Source of the DNA: Candidatus Opimibacter skivensis | GTDB lineage: Bacteria; Bacteroidota; Bacteroidia; Chitinophagales; Saprospiraceae | Reading direction: 5' to 3' | Length of the DNA: 64,000 nucleotides | Assembly (NCBI GenBank): GCA_016721905.1 | Contig: JADKHH010000015.1 | Span: forward strand, 23,877-87,876 | Shown: piece after piece, positions 16,947 to 25,457 of the stretch | How the letters are laid out: each line of letters starts with the position of its first letter | Numbering within the stretch: the first letter of the stretch is position 1 | Position numbers and translations under genes: made by a program | Notes under the pieces: generated by a model | Database searches by the model: none | Told to the model about the DNA's origin: nothing | What the model saw: only the letters and a program-made list of their open reading frames with translations

Positions 16947-17006
16947 GCGGCGAATATGGGGATTATTCGCCGCATTATTGCGGTGTATTATGGGCGTTTT
17001 CGCCGC
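16947..17006 (-). promoter_or_regulatory. Palindromic operator-like boxes upstream of the Fic remnant
   Basis: GCGGCGAATA and its inverse TATTCGCCGC (16947-16956 and 16964-16973) form a perfect palindrome. Further related boxes follow: GCGGTGTA near 16979 and TTTTCGCCGCA ending at 17007. They lie directly upstream of the probable MPKSIF start and suit autoregulation by the winged helix (inference). Confidence 0.5.
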
Positions 17007-17112
17007 AACAAAGGACTCTTGGCCGGTAGGTAAGAAAGCTTATGCAGGAAGTTGGTATGACAAGATCCTTTTTACGGAATGTTGACCAAGAGAATATAGT
17101 TTAGGATTGTGG

Positions 17113-18906
17113 TTAGGTTACGTTAACACTCCCTTCCACAAAGTACATATCTATCTCGCCTTTATTTTTTGCCTGGATCTTTCCCCGGTATGTGCAGGAA
17201 AATTTGTCTTTCAGCAGCTCGTAGGTGGCACCACTGATGTTGATTTTACCGGCTTCCCCACTGCTCTCCATACGGGATGCAATGTTGACGGTATCGCCCC
17301 AGATATCATAGGCAAATTTTTTAGTGCCTACTATTCCTGCTACCACAGGGCCTGTGTGACACCCGATCCGTATTTCATAATATTGCTTTCCGGCAGCCTC
17401 ACGTTTTTTCTTTTCCTGCAACATAAAATCACGGATCTCCATAGCAACCTTCACTACATCCAATGCATGCGTTTTGCTGGCAACAGGCAAACCACCTACG
17501 CACATATAGCTGTCCCCGATGGTTTTAATTTTCTCAATTCCATATCGGGTGATGATCGAATCGAACTCCGAATAACAATAATTGATTTCATTGACCAGCT
17601 CCTGAGGCGTGAGCTCCTCACTCATCGTGGTGAAATTCTTGAAATCGGTAAAGAGCACAGTAACTTCTTCAAACTGTTTGGCCTCCGCCCTGCCGCTGGC
17701 TTTTAATTCATCGGCTACTTCTTCCGGCAATATATTCAGCAGCAATTCATCACTCCGCTTACGGGCTTTGCTGATATGATTTCGCTGCCTGAAGAAGACA
17801 CCCGCGAAAAGCAGTACAACCGTAAAGCCGCCTATAAATCCATTACGAACCGTTTTTTGAAATTTCCTATCCTTATCCAGCAGGATGATTTGTTGGTCTT
17901 TCTTCTCTGTTTCATACCGCGTATTCATCTCGGCAAATTGCCTCTTGTTTTCCTGGCTCATCAGCGTATCGTTGAGCTGTGCATACAAAAGATGCGTTTG
18001 ATAGGCTTTCTCATATTCGCCCATGTCGGAATATAGTCCTGCAAGGGTTTGATAGGATTCTTTGAGGTAGAACTTATCGTCACCGGCTTTTACCAGCACA
18101 ATGCAGCTATCCAGGTACGGAAGAGCGACTTCGTGTTCTTTCATAGCTTTGTACACTAACCCGATATTGTGGTAACTGACCGCAATACCCCGGCTATCGT
18201 CGAGTTCCTTTGCCAGAGCGAGCGAACGCAAATGATATTCAAGGGCTTTCTCTAGTTGGTGTTTCTTTTCATAGATCAAGGCTAGATTGTTCAATGCGTC
18301 AGCAATGCCCTGCAGGTCGTTTATTTCCTCCATCCCATGGAGCGATTGTTGAAAGTAGTCCAGGGCCTTGTCGTAGTTGGATTGCGAATAATAAATGGAA
18401 CCCAGGGCAGCCATGTTGAAAGCTGTTGAATATGGATCCTCGACCACCTTTGCCAACTCAAGGGACTGTTGTGCGTACTCCAGGGCTTTGTCATACATGC
18501 CTTGTTCTTCATAAGCCATGGCCAGATATTGCATGCAGCGCATCATCCTATACTTATCCTGGAGTTGCTCGAATAGTGTGAGCGACTTGAAGATATAGTC
18601 AATAGCTACATCGTACTCGCCGGAATTATATTTCAGGTTACCGATTTTATTGAGACATCTTGCAATCAATGTGTCGTGATGCGCAACCTGTGCTAGCCGA
18701 AGCGCTTCCTCGTAATAATAAATAGCGGAATCAGGCAATTCGTTGAAAAAACTATCCCCGATCTTGTAATTTATTTCTATCTTTTGGACAGTTGTGGCCT
18801 GATTAAGCCTGTTTCTTAATGAGTCGGTAATTGTGCTCTGCGCATGGATGGGTTGTATGCCCAGGCAGAAAAGAAGTGTGCCGGTGACGAGGGTGAAATA
18901 CCGCAT
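17113..18906 (-). CDS. Class III adenylate cyclase with N-terminal TPR sensor
   Basis: A 597-residue protein with a signal peptide (FCLGIQPIHAQ), about seven TPR units (residues 40-330; e.g. ALEYAQQSLELAKVVEDPYS, ALNNLALIYEKKHQLEKALE), a membrane helix around GFIGGFTVVLLFAGVFF and a cytoplasmic class III cyclase domain. The two metal Asp are in VLFTDFKNFT and TIGDSYMCVGG. The ATP-selecting Lys is in EKIKTIGD and its Asp partner in YDIWGDTVN. The transition-state Asn and Arg are in NIASRMESSG. This set predicts cAMP, not cGMP, formation. The TPR part is periplasmic and probably binds a protein partner. Confidence 0.93.
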   Translation of the reverse strand: MRYFTLVTGTLLFCLGIQPIHAQSTITDSLRNRLNQATTVQKIEINYKIGDSFFNELPDSAIYYYEEALRLAQVAHHDTLIARCLNKIGNLKYNSGEYDVAIDYIFKSLTLFEQLQDKYRMMRCMQYLAMAYEEQGMYDKALEYAQQSLELAKVVEDPYSTAFNMAALGSIYYSQSNYDKALDYFQQSLHGMEEINDLQGIADALNNLALIYEKKHQLEKALEYHLRSLALAKELDDSRGIAVSYHNIGLVYKAMKEHEVALPYLDSCIVLVKAGDDKFYLKESYQTLAGLYSDMGEYEKAYQTHLLYAQLNDTLMSQENKRQFAEMNTRYETEKKDQQIILLDKDRKFQKTVRNGFIGGFTVVLLFAGVFFRQRNHISKARKRSDELLLNILPEEVADELKASGRAEAKQFEEVTVLFTDFKNFTTMSEELTPQELVNEINYCYSEFDSIITRYGIEKIKTIGDSYMCVGGLPVASKTHALDVVKVAMEIRDFMLQEKKKREAAGKQYYEIRIGCHTGPVVAGIVGTKKFAYDIWGDTVNIASRMESSGEAGKINISGATYELLKDKFSCTYRGKIQAKNKGEIDMYFVEGSVNVT

Positions 18907-18990
18907 AGCAAAAGGAATTAAGGTCAGCGTGTATTTTATTACTCTTGTGAAATAACAAAATATTTTGAAACAAACTAAACCAACTTACCT

Positions 18991-19626
18991 ATGTCAAAAG
19001 GAATCGTCAAAAAAACACCCAGCGTCACATCTAAATACAACCCGGGGAAACTACAAGTAAGAGAAATCGAAGGTGCCGGCAACCAGGGACTCCTCAATAC
19101 GGAGATTGATTTTGATACATCACCAACCTTTGCCGTGGAGGTGGGGGATTATGTTGAATTTGCCCTTAGTCTTGGGGGTACGAATTATCCTATCCGAAAG
19201 GTATTTTCAAGGGCCATCATCACTGAACTGGCTAATCCGCAAACTGGTCAGAGAAATAGATTGATGGTGACTGCAGCGAATCCAAATGCTGTAGCACAAT
19301 CGCATTCAACGCTCACTTTCGATTACTACGGTCCCTTTCCCCTGGCCACAGGCGATTATGTAGAGATTTCTCACGCGAATGCAGTGAACTGTCAGGTGAT
19401 CAGAAAAATTGAGTGTGTCGGCACGATTCAATCGATATCCGGTGGCAGCTCCGGAACTATGCAGGTAAACAAGGTAAAGACTAACATTGGAGGGCTATCT
19501 GTGGGTTCGTCTATTCCATTGACCTTATCTTACATAGGTACAGCACCGTTCAATGTATCCGATGTCGTAGAATTCAGAGTCGTCGGCCAGGGAGCCGGGA
19601 AGTATGTGCAATTATTAAATCGGTAG
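18991..19626 (+). CDS. Hypothetical protein with three tandem beta-modules
   Basis: A 211-residue protein without a signal peptide or membrane segment. I see three repeats of about 65-70 residues, each closing on a similar strand: EVGDYVEFAL (about residue 53), ATGDYVEISH (about 122) and NVSDVVEFRV (about 193). Each is preceded by a strand such as GKLQVREIEG, NRLMVTAANP or GTMQVNKVKT. The modules resemble small beta-barrels of OB or cold-shock type, but RNP motifs are absent. No family recognised. It is divergent from the adenylate cyclase, with an 84-bp shared upstream region. Confidence 0.65.
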   Translation: MSKGIVKKTPSVTSKYNPGKLQVREIEGAGNQGLLNTEIDFDTSPTFAVEVGDYVEFALSLGGTNYPIRKVFSRAIITELANPQTGQRNRLMVTAANPNAVAQSHSTLTFDYYGPFPLATGDYVEISHANAVNCQVIRKIECVGTIQSISGGSSGTMQVNKVKTNIGGLSVGSSIPLTLSYIGTAPFNVSDVVEFRVVGQGAGKYVQLLNR

Positions 19627-19776
19627 TAGGGAGGTGTAAGACGGGGTGTGGTGATTGTTGGGGAGAATGTATTGGACCAGGAATTACGATTAGGCAAATT
19701 TTGCAACTGACTAACGGTCTGCTGTTATTAGCTATCGTAAGTACCTGGAGCATGGCATCAGTGACCAATGGTTTAT

Positions 19777-20220
19777 TCAATCCTTTTTAGTTTCAGTCAC
19801 TCCCCATCCATCAATTGGACGCACACATTGCCCTCCGACGTAATCAAAAGTTAGGCTTGGCCAGATTGTACCTTCCTTTCCTTCAAGGGTAACTCCCTCT
19901 TTTGTCCTTTTGATCGTGAAGAGAAAATTAGAAATTAATGGATCCTCCTTAAGTTCATTTCTTGGTATTGTTGTCATCCCAAATTGATCCACAGCCTGAG
20001 GTTCCCCTTTAACTGAAGTGCCGAAACTGAGTTGTTTCCATGCGCATCCGTCGCTGCAGGTGAGTTTAATTTCGTCAGGTGTTGCTTCAAGAAGGATAGA
20101 AAACTTAGCTACTTTAACATGTACATCTTCCTGTGCGACTAATATGGATGTAGTCCCCAGAATTAGAAAAGCAAACAATGCAATGTTTAAGAGTGGTTGG
20201 GAGTTTCTTGGATATTTCAT
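19777..20220 (-). CDS. Hypothetical secreted protein
   Basis: A 147-residue protein with an N-terminal hydrophobic signal (IALFAFLILGTTSILVAQ). Two Cys in LTCSDGCAWKQLSF probably form a disulfide, and a third is in VGGQCVRPIDGWG. It resembles a family of small Bacteroidota secreted proteins with the TCSDGCAWK signature, role unknown. It lies just outside the AT-rich defence island, convergent to the triple-repeat gene. Confidence 0.6.
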   Translation of the reverse strand: MKYPRNSQPLLNIALFAFLILGTTSILVAQEDVHVKVAKFSILLEATPDEIKLTCSDGCAWKQLSFGTSVKGEPQAVDQFGMTTIPRNELKEDPLISNFLFTIKRTKEGVTLEGKEGTIWPSLTFDYVGGQCVRPIDGWGVTETKKD

Positions 20221-20485
20221 GATAAGGGGTTTAAATATTGAGCTAAATGTTCGAATTATCTCACGGCTGTATAGCTTCCTATGTTCAGTGCCTGGGCATT
20301 TGCTTTCAAATATAGGGATATGATTGGTTTAAAATTAGGAAGAAAAGTTCTACTGTGGATAGTTTGCTACTGAATAGGTTCAAATTCAATTCAGGTAATA
20401 CAGTAGGGTGCTTAGATAATCAAAGCTTAACTCGTAATAGCACAGCTGGTATTTTCTCTTTCACTATAGCATTTTAATTTTGAAG
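20221..20485. other. Intergenic stretch at the left edge of the AT-rich island
   Basis: 265 bp without a credible gene. Base composition turns distinctly AT-rich here and stays so to about 26.8 kb. No direct repeat, tRNA end or integrase gene was seen that would mark an attachment site. Confidence 0.4.
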
Positions 20486-20998
20486 CTATTTCCAAATTTT
20501 TAATCGTTTTTCTATTTCTGCAACTAATGGTTGATTATTTCGAAAAACGAAATTGGTAGCTACAATTTGCTTCAATTTATTCGCTGCCTCATTCGGCGTT
20601 AAAAGAGATGCTTCCACAAGCCTATCAAAAATCCAAATCATACCATGATATTCAATGTCCTTGTTTTTGGCACAGTTCCGTAATACCTTATCACTACTCA
20701 GTACACAAGCATTCAACTTATTGGCAATGTGTAATACCGATTTATCCGTTTCCGATAATGATTTCGGATATTCTTCCGAATAAATTTCTATGAAATCTTG
20801 CTCCTTCAAATTATGAACAAGTAGTTTTTCAACTGTTTGATATGCCTTAAGGACTTGTTGTTGCTCGGGGTATAACTCAAAATAAACTGAGGTAGTAGTA
20901 TGTATTTCAATTTCAAGATTAAAGAATGCAGCTACAAGACCTAAATCATATAAGTCAATAAAAATACAAGCATCCGTAACAGCAATTTTCAGTTTCAT
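20486..20998 (-). CDS. PIN-domain RNase-like protein (probable toxin)
   Basis: A 170-residue protein with PIN-type acidic residues in AVTDACIFIDL, SETDKSVLHIANKL and LSSDKVLRN, followed by a short helical tail. PIN domains are metal-dependent ribonucleases, often the toxin half of toxin-antitoxin pairs. It starts 36 bp after the XRE-ImmA gene on the same strand, the common order for this pair. Target RNA unknown. The domain call is good; the toxin role is inferred from context. Confidence 0.78.
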   Translation of the reverse strand: MKLKIAVTDACIFIDLYDLGLVAAFFNLEIEIHTTTSVYFELYPEQQQVLKAYQTVEKLLVHNLKEQDFIEIYSEEYPKSLSETDKSVLHIANKLNACVLSSDKVLRNCAKNKDIEYHGMIWIFDRLVEASLLTPNEAANKLKQIVATNFVFRNNQPLVAEIEKRLKIWK

Positions 20999-21034
20999 TT
21001 TCCGAACGAATACCCGGCATTCTTAATTTGAAGA

Positions 21035-22099
21035 TCAAAACATCGGTTGATGTTGTTTTCTAAATTCCACCAACGATTGATTAGACAATGAAGCTGCTTT
21101 AGACATTGAAATTTGGTCTTCCATCAATGCTCTAAATAAAAGTTGTTCGAAACGGTTACTTTCTTCAGCCCCTATATACTCTACAGGCTCATCTACTTTC
21201 CAATTCATCTGTTTGATAAAAAAGAAAAACTGCTTGGTGTAATGCTCATTGATAATGTTACAATCCTTAGCTCTCATTACAATAGCTTGCATTGAGATAC
21301 CATATTGCTTTTTGATATTACCCAACTCCATAGTAGAAAGTTTGTTTCTGTGAACACCCAGTTCAGCTTTAATGGTTTCTTCGGGTAACAACATTGCTCC
21401 TGCAAACTGAAAACATAAAGTTTCTTTTTGCTTTAAACTTATATCACCAAAGGTCAATAACAAGTGTGCTAGTTCATGTAAAAGAGTTAATCTTATCCTA
21501 TCGGGCTTATTTGCTTTGTTTGAATTATAGGCGACGACAGGAATGGTGTCATTCACAAAAGTTTGAAGTCCGTCAAAATCTTCGTCTACATCCAACTTTA
21601 CAACTTTGATATTTTTATCTTCTAATATTTCAACAACATTGAATAAAGCCCCATTACCTAAGTTCCATTTGTTTCTTAAAAGTTCTGCCGCCTTATTAAC
21701 TTGCTCGTAAGAAGTAACAATTTCAAAGTCCATTAAGTGATTTATAAACTCATTGGGTAGGCCTAAAATCTCTTCTAACTCCAAATAACGTGAAAGATAT
21801 TCCTTGGTTTTTTCCTTGATAATGGAGGCTTCTTTTTGTGGCATCTTACTTAGTTTCCGATACTCAATTTCAGATAATTCCACTTTAGTAGTTCGGAAAA
21901 AGTAATCAGGGCTTACATTCAACGCCTTGCTCAAAAGGTTGATTTTTTCCGCATCAGGAATTACGTCCCCTTTCTCGTACCGATGCAAGGCCTGACGAGA
22001 TAACTGAGAATCCAAGGCATCAGCCAAATCTTGCAACGAAAATCCTTTCATCAAACGGGCTGACTTAAATCGTTCGGCAAATACAGCTTTAATCTCCAT
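21035..22099 (-). CDS. XRE-family HTH fused to ImmA/IrrE metallopeptidase
   Basis: A protein of about 354 residues from MEIKAVFAERF. The ATG at 22132 is rejected because a TACCTTTG promoter box lies between it and this start. The N-terminal HTH (residues 5-65) has LQDLADALDSQLSRQALHRY. The C-terminal M78 peptidase has the zinc motif LLHELAHLLL. Its role may be antitoxin/repressor for the PIN gene. HTH plus ImmA is also the architecture split between CapH and CapP, the DNA-damage switch of some CBASS operons, and this gene is divergent to a CBASS operon with 220 bp shared upstream DNA. Domains certain, regulatory link inferred. Confidence 0.88.
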   Translation of the reverse strand: MEIKAVFAERFKSARLMKGFSLQDLADALDSQLSRQALHRYEKGDVIPDAEKINLLSKALNVSPDYFFRTTKVELSEIEYRKLSKMPQKEASIIKEKTKEYLSRYLELEEILGLPNEFINHLMDFEIVTSYEQVNKAAELLRNKWNLGNGALFNVVEILEDKNIKVVKLDVDEDFDGLQTFVNDTIPVVAYNSNKANKPDRIRLTLLHELAHLLLTFGDISLKQKETLCFQFAGAMLLPEETIKAELGVHRNKLSTMELGNIKKQYGISMQAIVMRAKDCNIINEHYTKQFFFFIKQMNWKVDEPVEYIGAEESNRFEQLLFRALMEDQISMSKAASLSNQSLVEFRKQHQPMF

Positions 22100-22119
22100 T
22101 GTTAATTTGAATTCAGGCG

Positions 22120-22127
22120 CAAAGGTA
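22120..22127 (-). promoter_or_regulatory. -7 box for the XRE-ImmA gene, decides its start
   Basis: On the minus strand this reads TACCTTTG, an exact TAnnTTTG match, 20 bp before ATG 22099. It rules out the longer reading from 22132. Confidence 0.6.
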
Positions 22128-22185
22128 CTCATTTTAGTTTACATATGAGCCATAATAGTGCCATTTTATTGCCTAAATTTGTAAC

Positions 22186-22229
22186 TATGTCATTTTGACA
22201 GGTCGTCAGGTCGTTGATATTATGACATA
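22186..22229. promoter_or_regulatory. Symmetric operator candidate between XRE-ImmA and CBASS
   Basis: Perfect 8-bp inverted arms TATGTCAT (22186-22193) and ATGACATA (22222-22229) enclose a perfect tandem CAGGTCGT CAGGTCGT (22199-22214) centred on the same axis. The site lies between the two divergent promoters, so a bound HTH dimer could silence both. Confidence 0.5.
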
Positions 22230-22302
22230 ATTGCCGATTTTGCCATAAAAGCCTTGGTTTACAATAATAGATTGACATTTTTACTATTTGGTATATCTTT
22301 TG

Positions 22303-22310
22303 TAACTTTG
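22303..22310 (+). promoter_or_regulatory. -7 box of the CBASS operon
   Basis: TAACTTTG matches TAnnTTTG, 42 bp before ATG 22353. TTGACA at 22272-22277 is present but spaced too far for a standard -33 element. Confidence 0.6.
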
Positions 22311-22352
22311 ATGTTGAATGCAAGGAGGCATTCACTTAAAGAATATGTTGTC

Positions 22353-23321
22353 ATGGATAAAAATTCACATTTAGAAACGGTAATAAGAACACATCAGATT
22401 ACCAAAGAGAAAGAGCTTTTGAATAAACATATTCAAAAGAAAAATGAAGTTAAGAATGCCTTAGAAGATGAATATGGCAGCAATGTTTATGCTCCGTTTA
22501 ATTCAGGTTCTTATGAAAAAAACACCGCTATTAACACCAAATTTGATTTTGATTTGGTTTCGCCGTTTAGGCGTAATGCATTTGGATCTGGCGGCACATT
22601 GAAAGAAATGTATGAAGCCGTTTACGATTTTCTTTTCCACAAGTATAAGAATGTTGCTGAAGTGAGAAAGCAAAAAGTCTCAATCGGATTGGAGTTCTAT
22701 ACTGACAGCGATGGTGATAAAATCAAAATTGATGTTGTACCAGGGAGAGAATTGAACCAAGACCAATACAAAGACGATGAAAATCTGAACCTGTTTGTTT
22801 ACTACAAGTACGGAAATATTGATGCCGGTAGTGAACGTATTAAAACCAATGTTCAGTCGCAAATTAACAATATCAAAGAAAGAGCTAATAAAGAAAAAGA
22901 TTCTATTAGAAAGATCATTCGCCTTTTAAAGGTTTGGAAGAATACTAAAGGTAACTACCCAACCAAATCCTTTTTTCTTGAACTAATAACGATAAAAGCC
23001 TTTGATAAGGGCAACATCACAGGCAATTTGTGGGACAAACTGAAAGCCGTATTGGAATACATCAGAGATAATATAACCAATAGTGACTTTACGCTCAAAG
23101 ATCCTGGCAATAGTTCAAATGATTTAGCCGATACCCTGACAGACAGCGAAAAAGATCAATTGGCTAACGATATGAAAAATATGCTTGATAGGATTAAAGA
23201 GAATGATGAAAACCTCAAAACGTATTTTCCTGAAAATCCAAAATTCAAGGAAGAAGATAAAAACAGGTATAAAACAAATGGTAGTATACCTATGCCTCCT
23301 CCGAAACTAAACTTTGGATAG
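22353..23321 (+). CDS. CBASS CD-NTase (cyclic oligonucleotide synthase)
   Basis: A protein of about 322 residues; start MDKNSHLETVIRTHQ chosen because the -7 box excludes the upstream ATG at 22254. The nucleotidyltransferase signature is GS then DxD: FNSGSYEKNTAINTKFDFDL (about residues 46-66), with the third carboxylate in DKIKIDVVPG. It joins nucleotides into a cyclic messenger on phage infection. Given the NucC partner, cyclic tri-AMP is the most likely product (inference). The C-terminal tail is flexible and Pro-rich and ends KLNFG; a terminal Gly is the residue that Cap2 adenylates and conjugates in characterised type II systems. It is first gene of a tightly packed four-gene operon. Confidence 0.93.
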   Translation: MDKNSHLETVIRTHQITKEKELLNKHIQKKNEVKNALEDEYGSNVYAPFNSGSYEKNTAINTKFDFDLVSPFRRNAFGSGGTLKEMYEAVYDFLFHKYKNVAEVRKQKVSIGLEFYTDSDGDKIKIDVVPGRELNQDQYKDDENLNLFVYYKYGNIDAGSERIKTNVQSQINNIKERANKEKDSIRKIIRLLKVWKNTKGNYPTKSFFLELITIKAFDKGNITGNLWDKLKAVLEYIRDNITNSDFTLKDPGNSSNDLADTLTDSEKDQLANDMKNMLDRIKENDENLKTYFPENPKFKEEDKNRYKTNGSIPMPPPKLNFG

Positions 23322-23325
23322 AAAA

Positions 23326-24996
23326 ATGAACGATAGAGTAACTAAAATCAATACATTAATTGAGAGCATTCCCGATGTCAAACTTCTTAAGCCTTTTGTG
23401 CAGGGTAAGTTTGACATTGAGGGGTGCATTTCTGTTTTTGTTGAAGGGTTGGAAGAGGGTTTAAATTTTGATGTTTCAATTGATCCGCAATACCCCTTTA
23501 AAAGCCACGATACAGAAACCATTAAGTTCTATAATGAGGACCTATTGGCCTATAGGCATATTATGGGTAATGGCTCTATCTGTATACATACAGCCCATAG
23601 CCCAGTATTGTCAGATAAATTATGTTTTGATATTGAATCAGTAAAAGCTTGGATAAGGAAGTACTACATAAACAAAGATAGCGACACGCATTATGAGCAC
23701 TTAATTGTTACTAACAAAGCCTTTAAAGGCAATCATTTTGCTTTTTTCTTTAATGAAGTTGAATACAGTTTTAGTAAGAACCAATTCGGATTTGTTGATT
23801 ACTCACCACTTAGTAATGGTATATTTTATAAGGATAAAATCAGAAGCAACATTCTACAAGTCTTTTATGATAGAAACAGGAAAACATTATCTGATGTTAA
23901 ATGGAATATTCAATTAAAATTCTTACACAGAAGTAATGGAGTATTCATTTTTTTGAAAGATACTCCTTCAAATAATCAACGCTGGGCTTTTGAAAAATGG
24001 AGCGAATTAGAAACATTTTTGCCGCAGGAGTTTTTAGAATTTCTTCATTTGGTAGAGGAAAAGTCTCAAAAAGGAAAGGAAAAGTTTCTGCCATTATTTA
24101 TTGGCTATAACATTACCGAAGCTGAAATTCATTGGCAGGTTATTATGTTGGAAATTGGCAATTTTCCTATTTATGGTGAAAAAGTAAATAAACAGTGGCT
24201 CACAATGATTGATGGTAACAGAACCATTGATTGGGCAATCACAAGAAATTGCTCGTATAAGTATTTTTTCGGAAGAGGACGATTGAATGAACAACTTACT
24301 AACAGTAAAATTTTAATCATCGGAATCGGAGCTATTGGAAGTATTGTAGCCAAAACCCTGGTAAGAAGCGGTTGTACAAAAGTAGATTTTATAGATTACG
24401 ATATAAAAGAGCCTGAAAATGTTTGCAGGTCAGAGTATTCCTTCTATACTGGAATATCCAATAAAACTAATGATTTGATAAATGAAATGTGTTTAATATC
24501 GCCTTTTTTTGAAGTTGCATATGGCGGTTTCGATTATTCGGAAGCATTTAATTTCTTTTTAAAAACTCACTTAACAGACATGAATATTAAATCTGAAATA
24601 GAAAAACATCTAAATGAATATGATGTAATTTTTGATTGTTCTGCCGATAGTGATTTGTTATATCTATTGACTCAACTAAATATAAACTCCACACTATTAA
24701 ACTTTTCAATATCAAACCACGCTAAGCAATTTGTATGTGCTGCCGAACAAAACAGATATGAATTTATTACCACACAATTCAATGGAGGTGTTTTGAAGTT
24801 TGATACTGATGATTTGTACAACCCAACCGGTTGTTGGAATCCGACATTCAAGGCTTCATACAATGACATAAATACTCTTGTGCAATATGCTTTAAAGCAT
24901 ATCAATTTGCGGTTTATAAACGACAAGGCCTTAAGAAATTTTGTAATTGAAACGGATGACACAGATTGCCTTACCATTAACCTGAAAGAATTTTGA
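23326..24996 (+). CDS. cap2: CBASS Cap2, E2-E1 fused conjugation enzyme
   Basis: A protein of about 556 residues starting 4 bp after the CD-NTase stop. The N-terminal E2-like domain (residues 1-130) has the candidate catalytic Cys near residue 86 in MGNGSICIHTAHSP. A linker domain follows. The C-terminal ThiF/E1 domain has the ATP loop ILIIGIGAIGSIVAKTL, the acidic strand VDFIDYDIKEPENVCR, and a candidate E1 Cys near residue 503 in GCWNPTF. In known systems Cap2 conjugates the C-terminal Gly of the CD-NTase to a cellular target and so primes messenger synthesis. Catalytic motifs look intact; the exact E1 cysteine is my assignment. Confidence 0.93.
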   Translation: MNDRVTKINTLIESIPDVKLLKPFVQGKFDIEGCISVFVEGLEEGLNFDVSIDPQYPFKSHDTETIKFYNEDLLAYRHIMGNGSICIHTAHSPVLSDKLCFDIESVKAWIRKYYINKDSDTHYEHLIVTNKAFKGNHFAFFFNEVEYSFSKNQFGFVDYSPLSNGIFYKDKIRSNILQVFYDRNRKTLSDVKWNIQLKFLHRSNGVFIFLKDTPSNNQRWAFEKWSELETFLPQEFLEFLHLVEEKSQKGKEKFLPLFIGYNITEAEIHWQVIMLEIGNFPIYGEKVNKQWLTMIDGNRTIDWAITRNCSYKYFFGRGRLNEQLTNSKILIIGIGAIGSIVAKTLVRSGCTKVDFIDYDIKEPENVCRSEYSFYTGISNKTNDLINEMCLISPFFEVAYGGFDYSEAFNFFLKTHLTDMNIKSEIEKHLNEYDVIFDCSADSDLLYLLTQLNINSTLLNFSISNHAKQFVCAAEQNRYEFITTQFNGGVLKFDTDDLYNPTGCWNPTFKASYNDINTLVQYALKHINLRFINDKALRNFVIETDDTDCLTINLKEF

Positions 24997-25457
24997 TCTT
25001 AACAGTTAAAAAAATAGGATTGAGCCTTGAAGCTCATGAGGAACTATTAAACGGCCTTGTTGAAAAAGGCAAAAGTCATTATCCTAATGAGTTTGGCGGT
25101 ATCTTGGTTGGATACTACAGCCAGGATAATACCTATTTACACATTACCGATACAATATTGCCTAAAACTTTCAAGGCATCCAAATTCTCCTTTGAAAGAA
25201 GCACAAAAGGAATTGAAAGAAAACTTGGCATTTACTATAAAGAAATCCCTAAACAGTTTTATGTGGGCGAATGGCATACCCACCCAGATAATAGCCCTAT
25301 TCCAAGTTTAACGGATATTTCGGCATTAAACGCCATTATAAATAATCAGGATGCTTGCCTGGCCAATCCTGTATTATTGATTATTGGATACTCCAAAAGA
25401 AAAGTAGATTTTGGATTTTATGTTTGGTTTGAAAATAAATTGTACAGATATGAGTAA
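24993..25457 (+). CDS. cap3: CBASS Cap3, JAMM isopeptidase
   Basis: A 154-residue single-domain protein with an intact JAMM centre: the Glu in YPNEFGGILVG and the zinc pattern HxH...D in GEWHTHPDNSPIPSLTD. The TTG start overlaps the Cap2 stop (TTGA), so translation is coupled. In characterised CBASS it cleaves CD-NTase conjugates made by Cap2, limiting activation. Its last 8 bp overlap the nuclease gene. Confidence 0.93.
   Translation: MILTVKKIGLSLEAHEELLNGLVEKGKSHYPNEFGGILVGYYSQDNTYLHITDTILPKTFKASKFSFERSTKGIERKLGIYYKEIPKQFYVGEWHTHPDNSPIPSLTDISALNAIINNQDACLANPVLLIIGYSKRKVDFGFYVWFENKLYRYE

Noticed and set aside
22100..22132. Upstream start of the XRE-ImmA gene
   Set aside because: The codons overlap an exact TAnnTTTG promoter box, so they are probably not transcribed.
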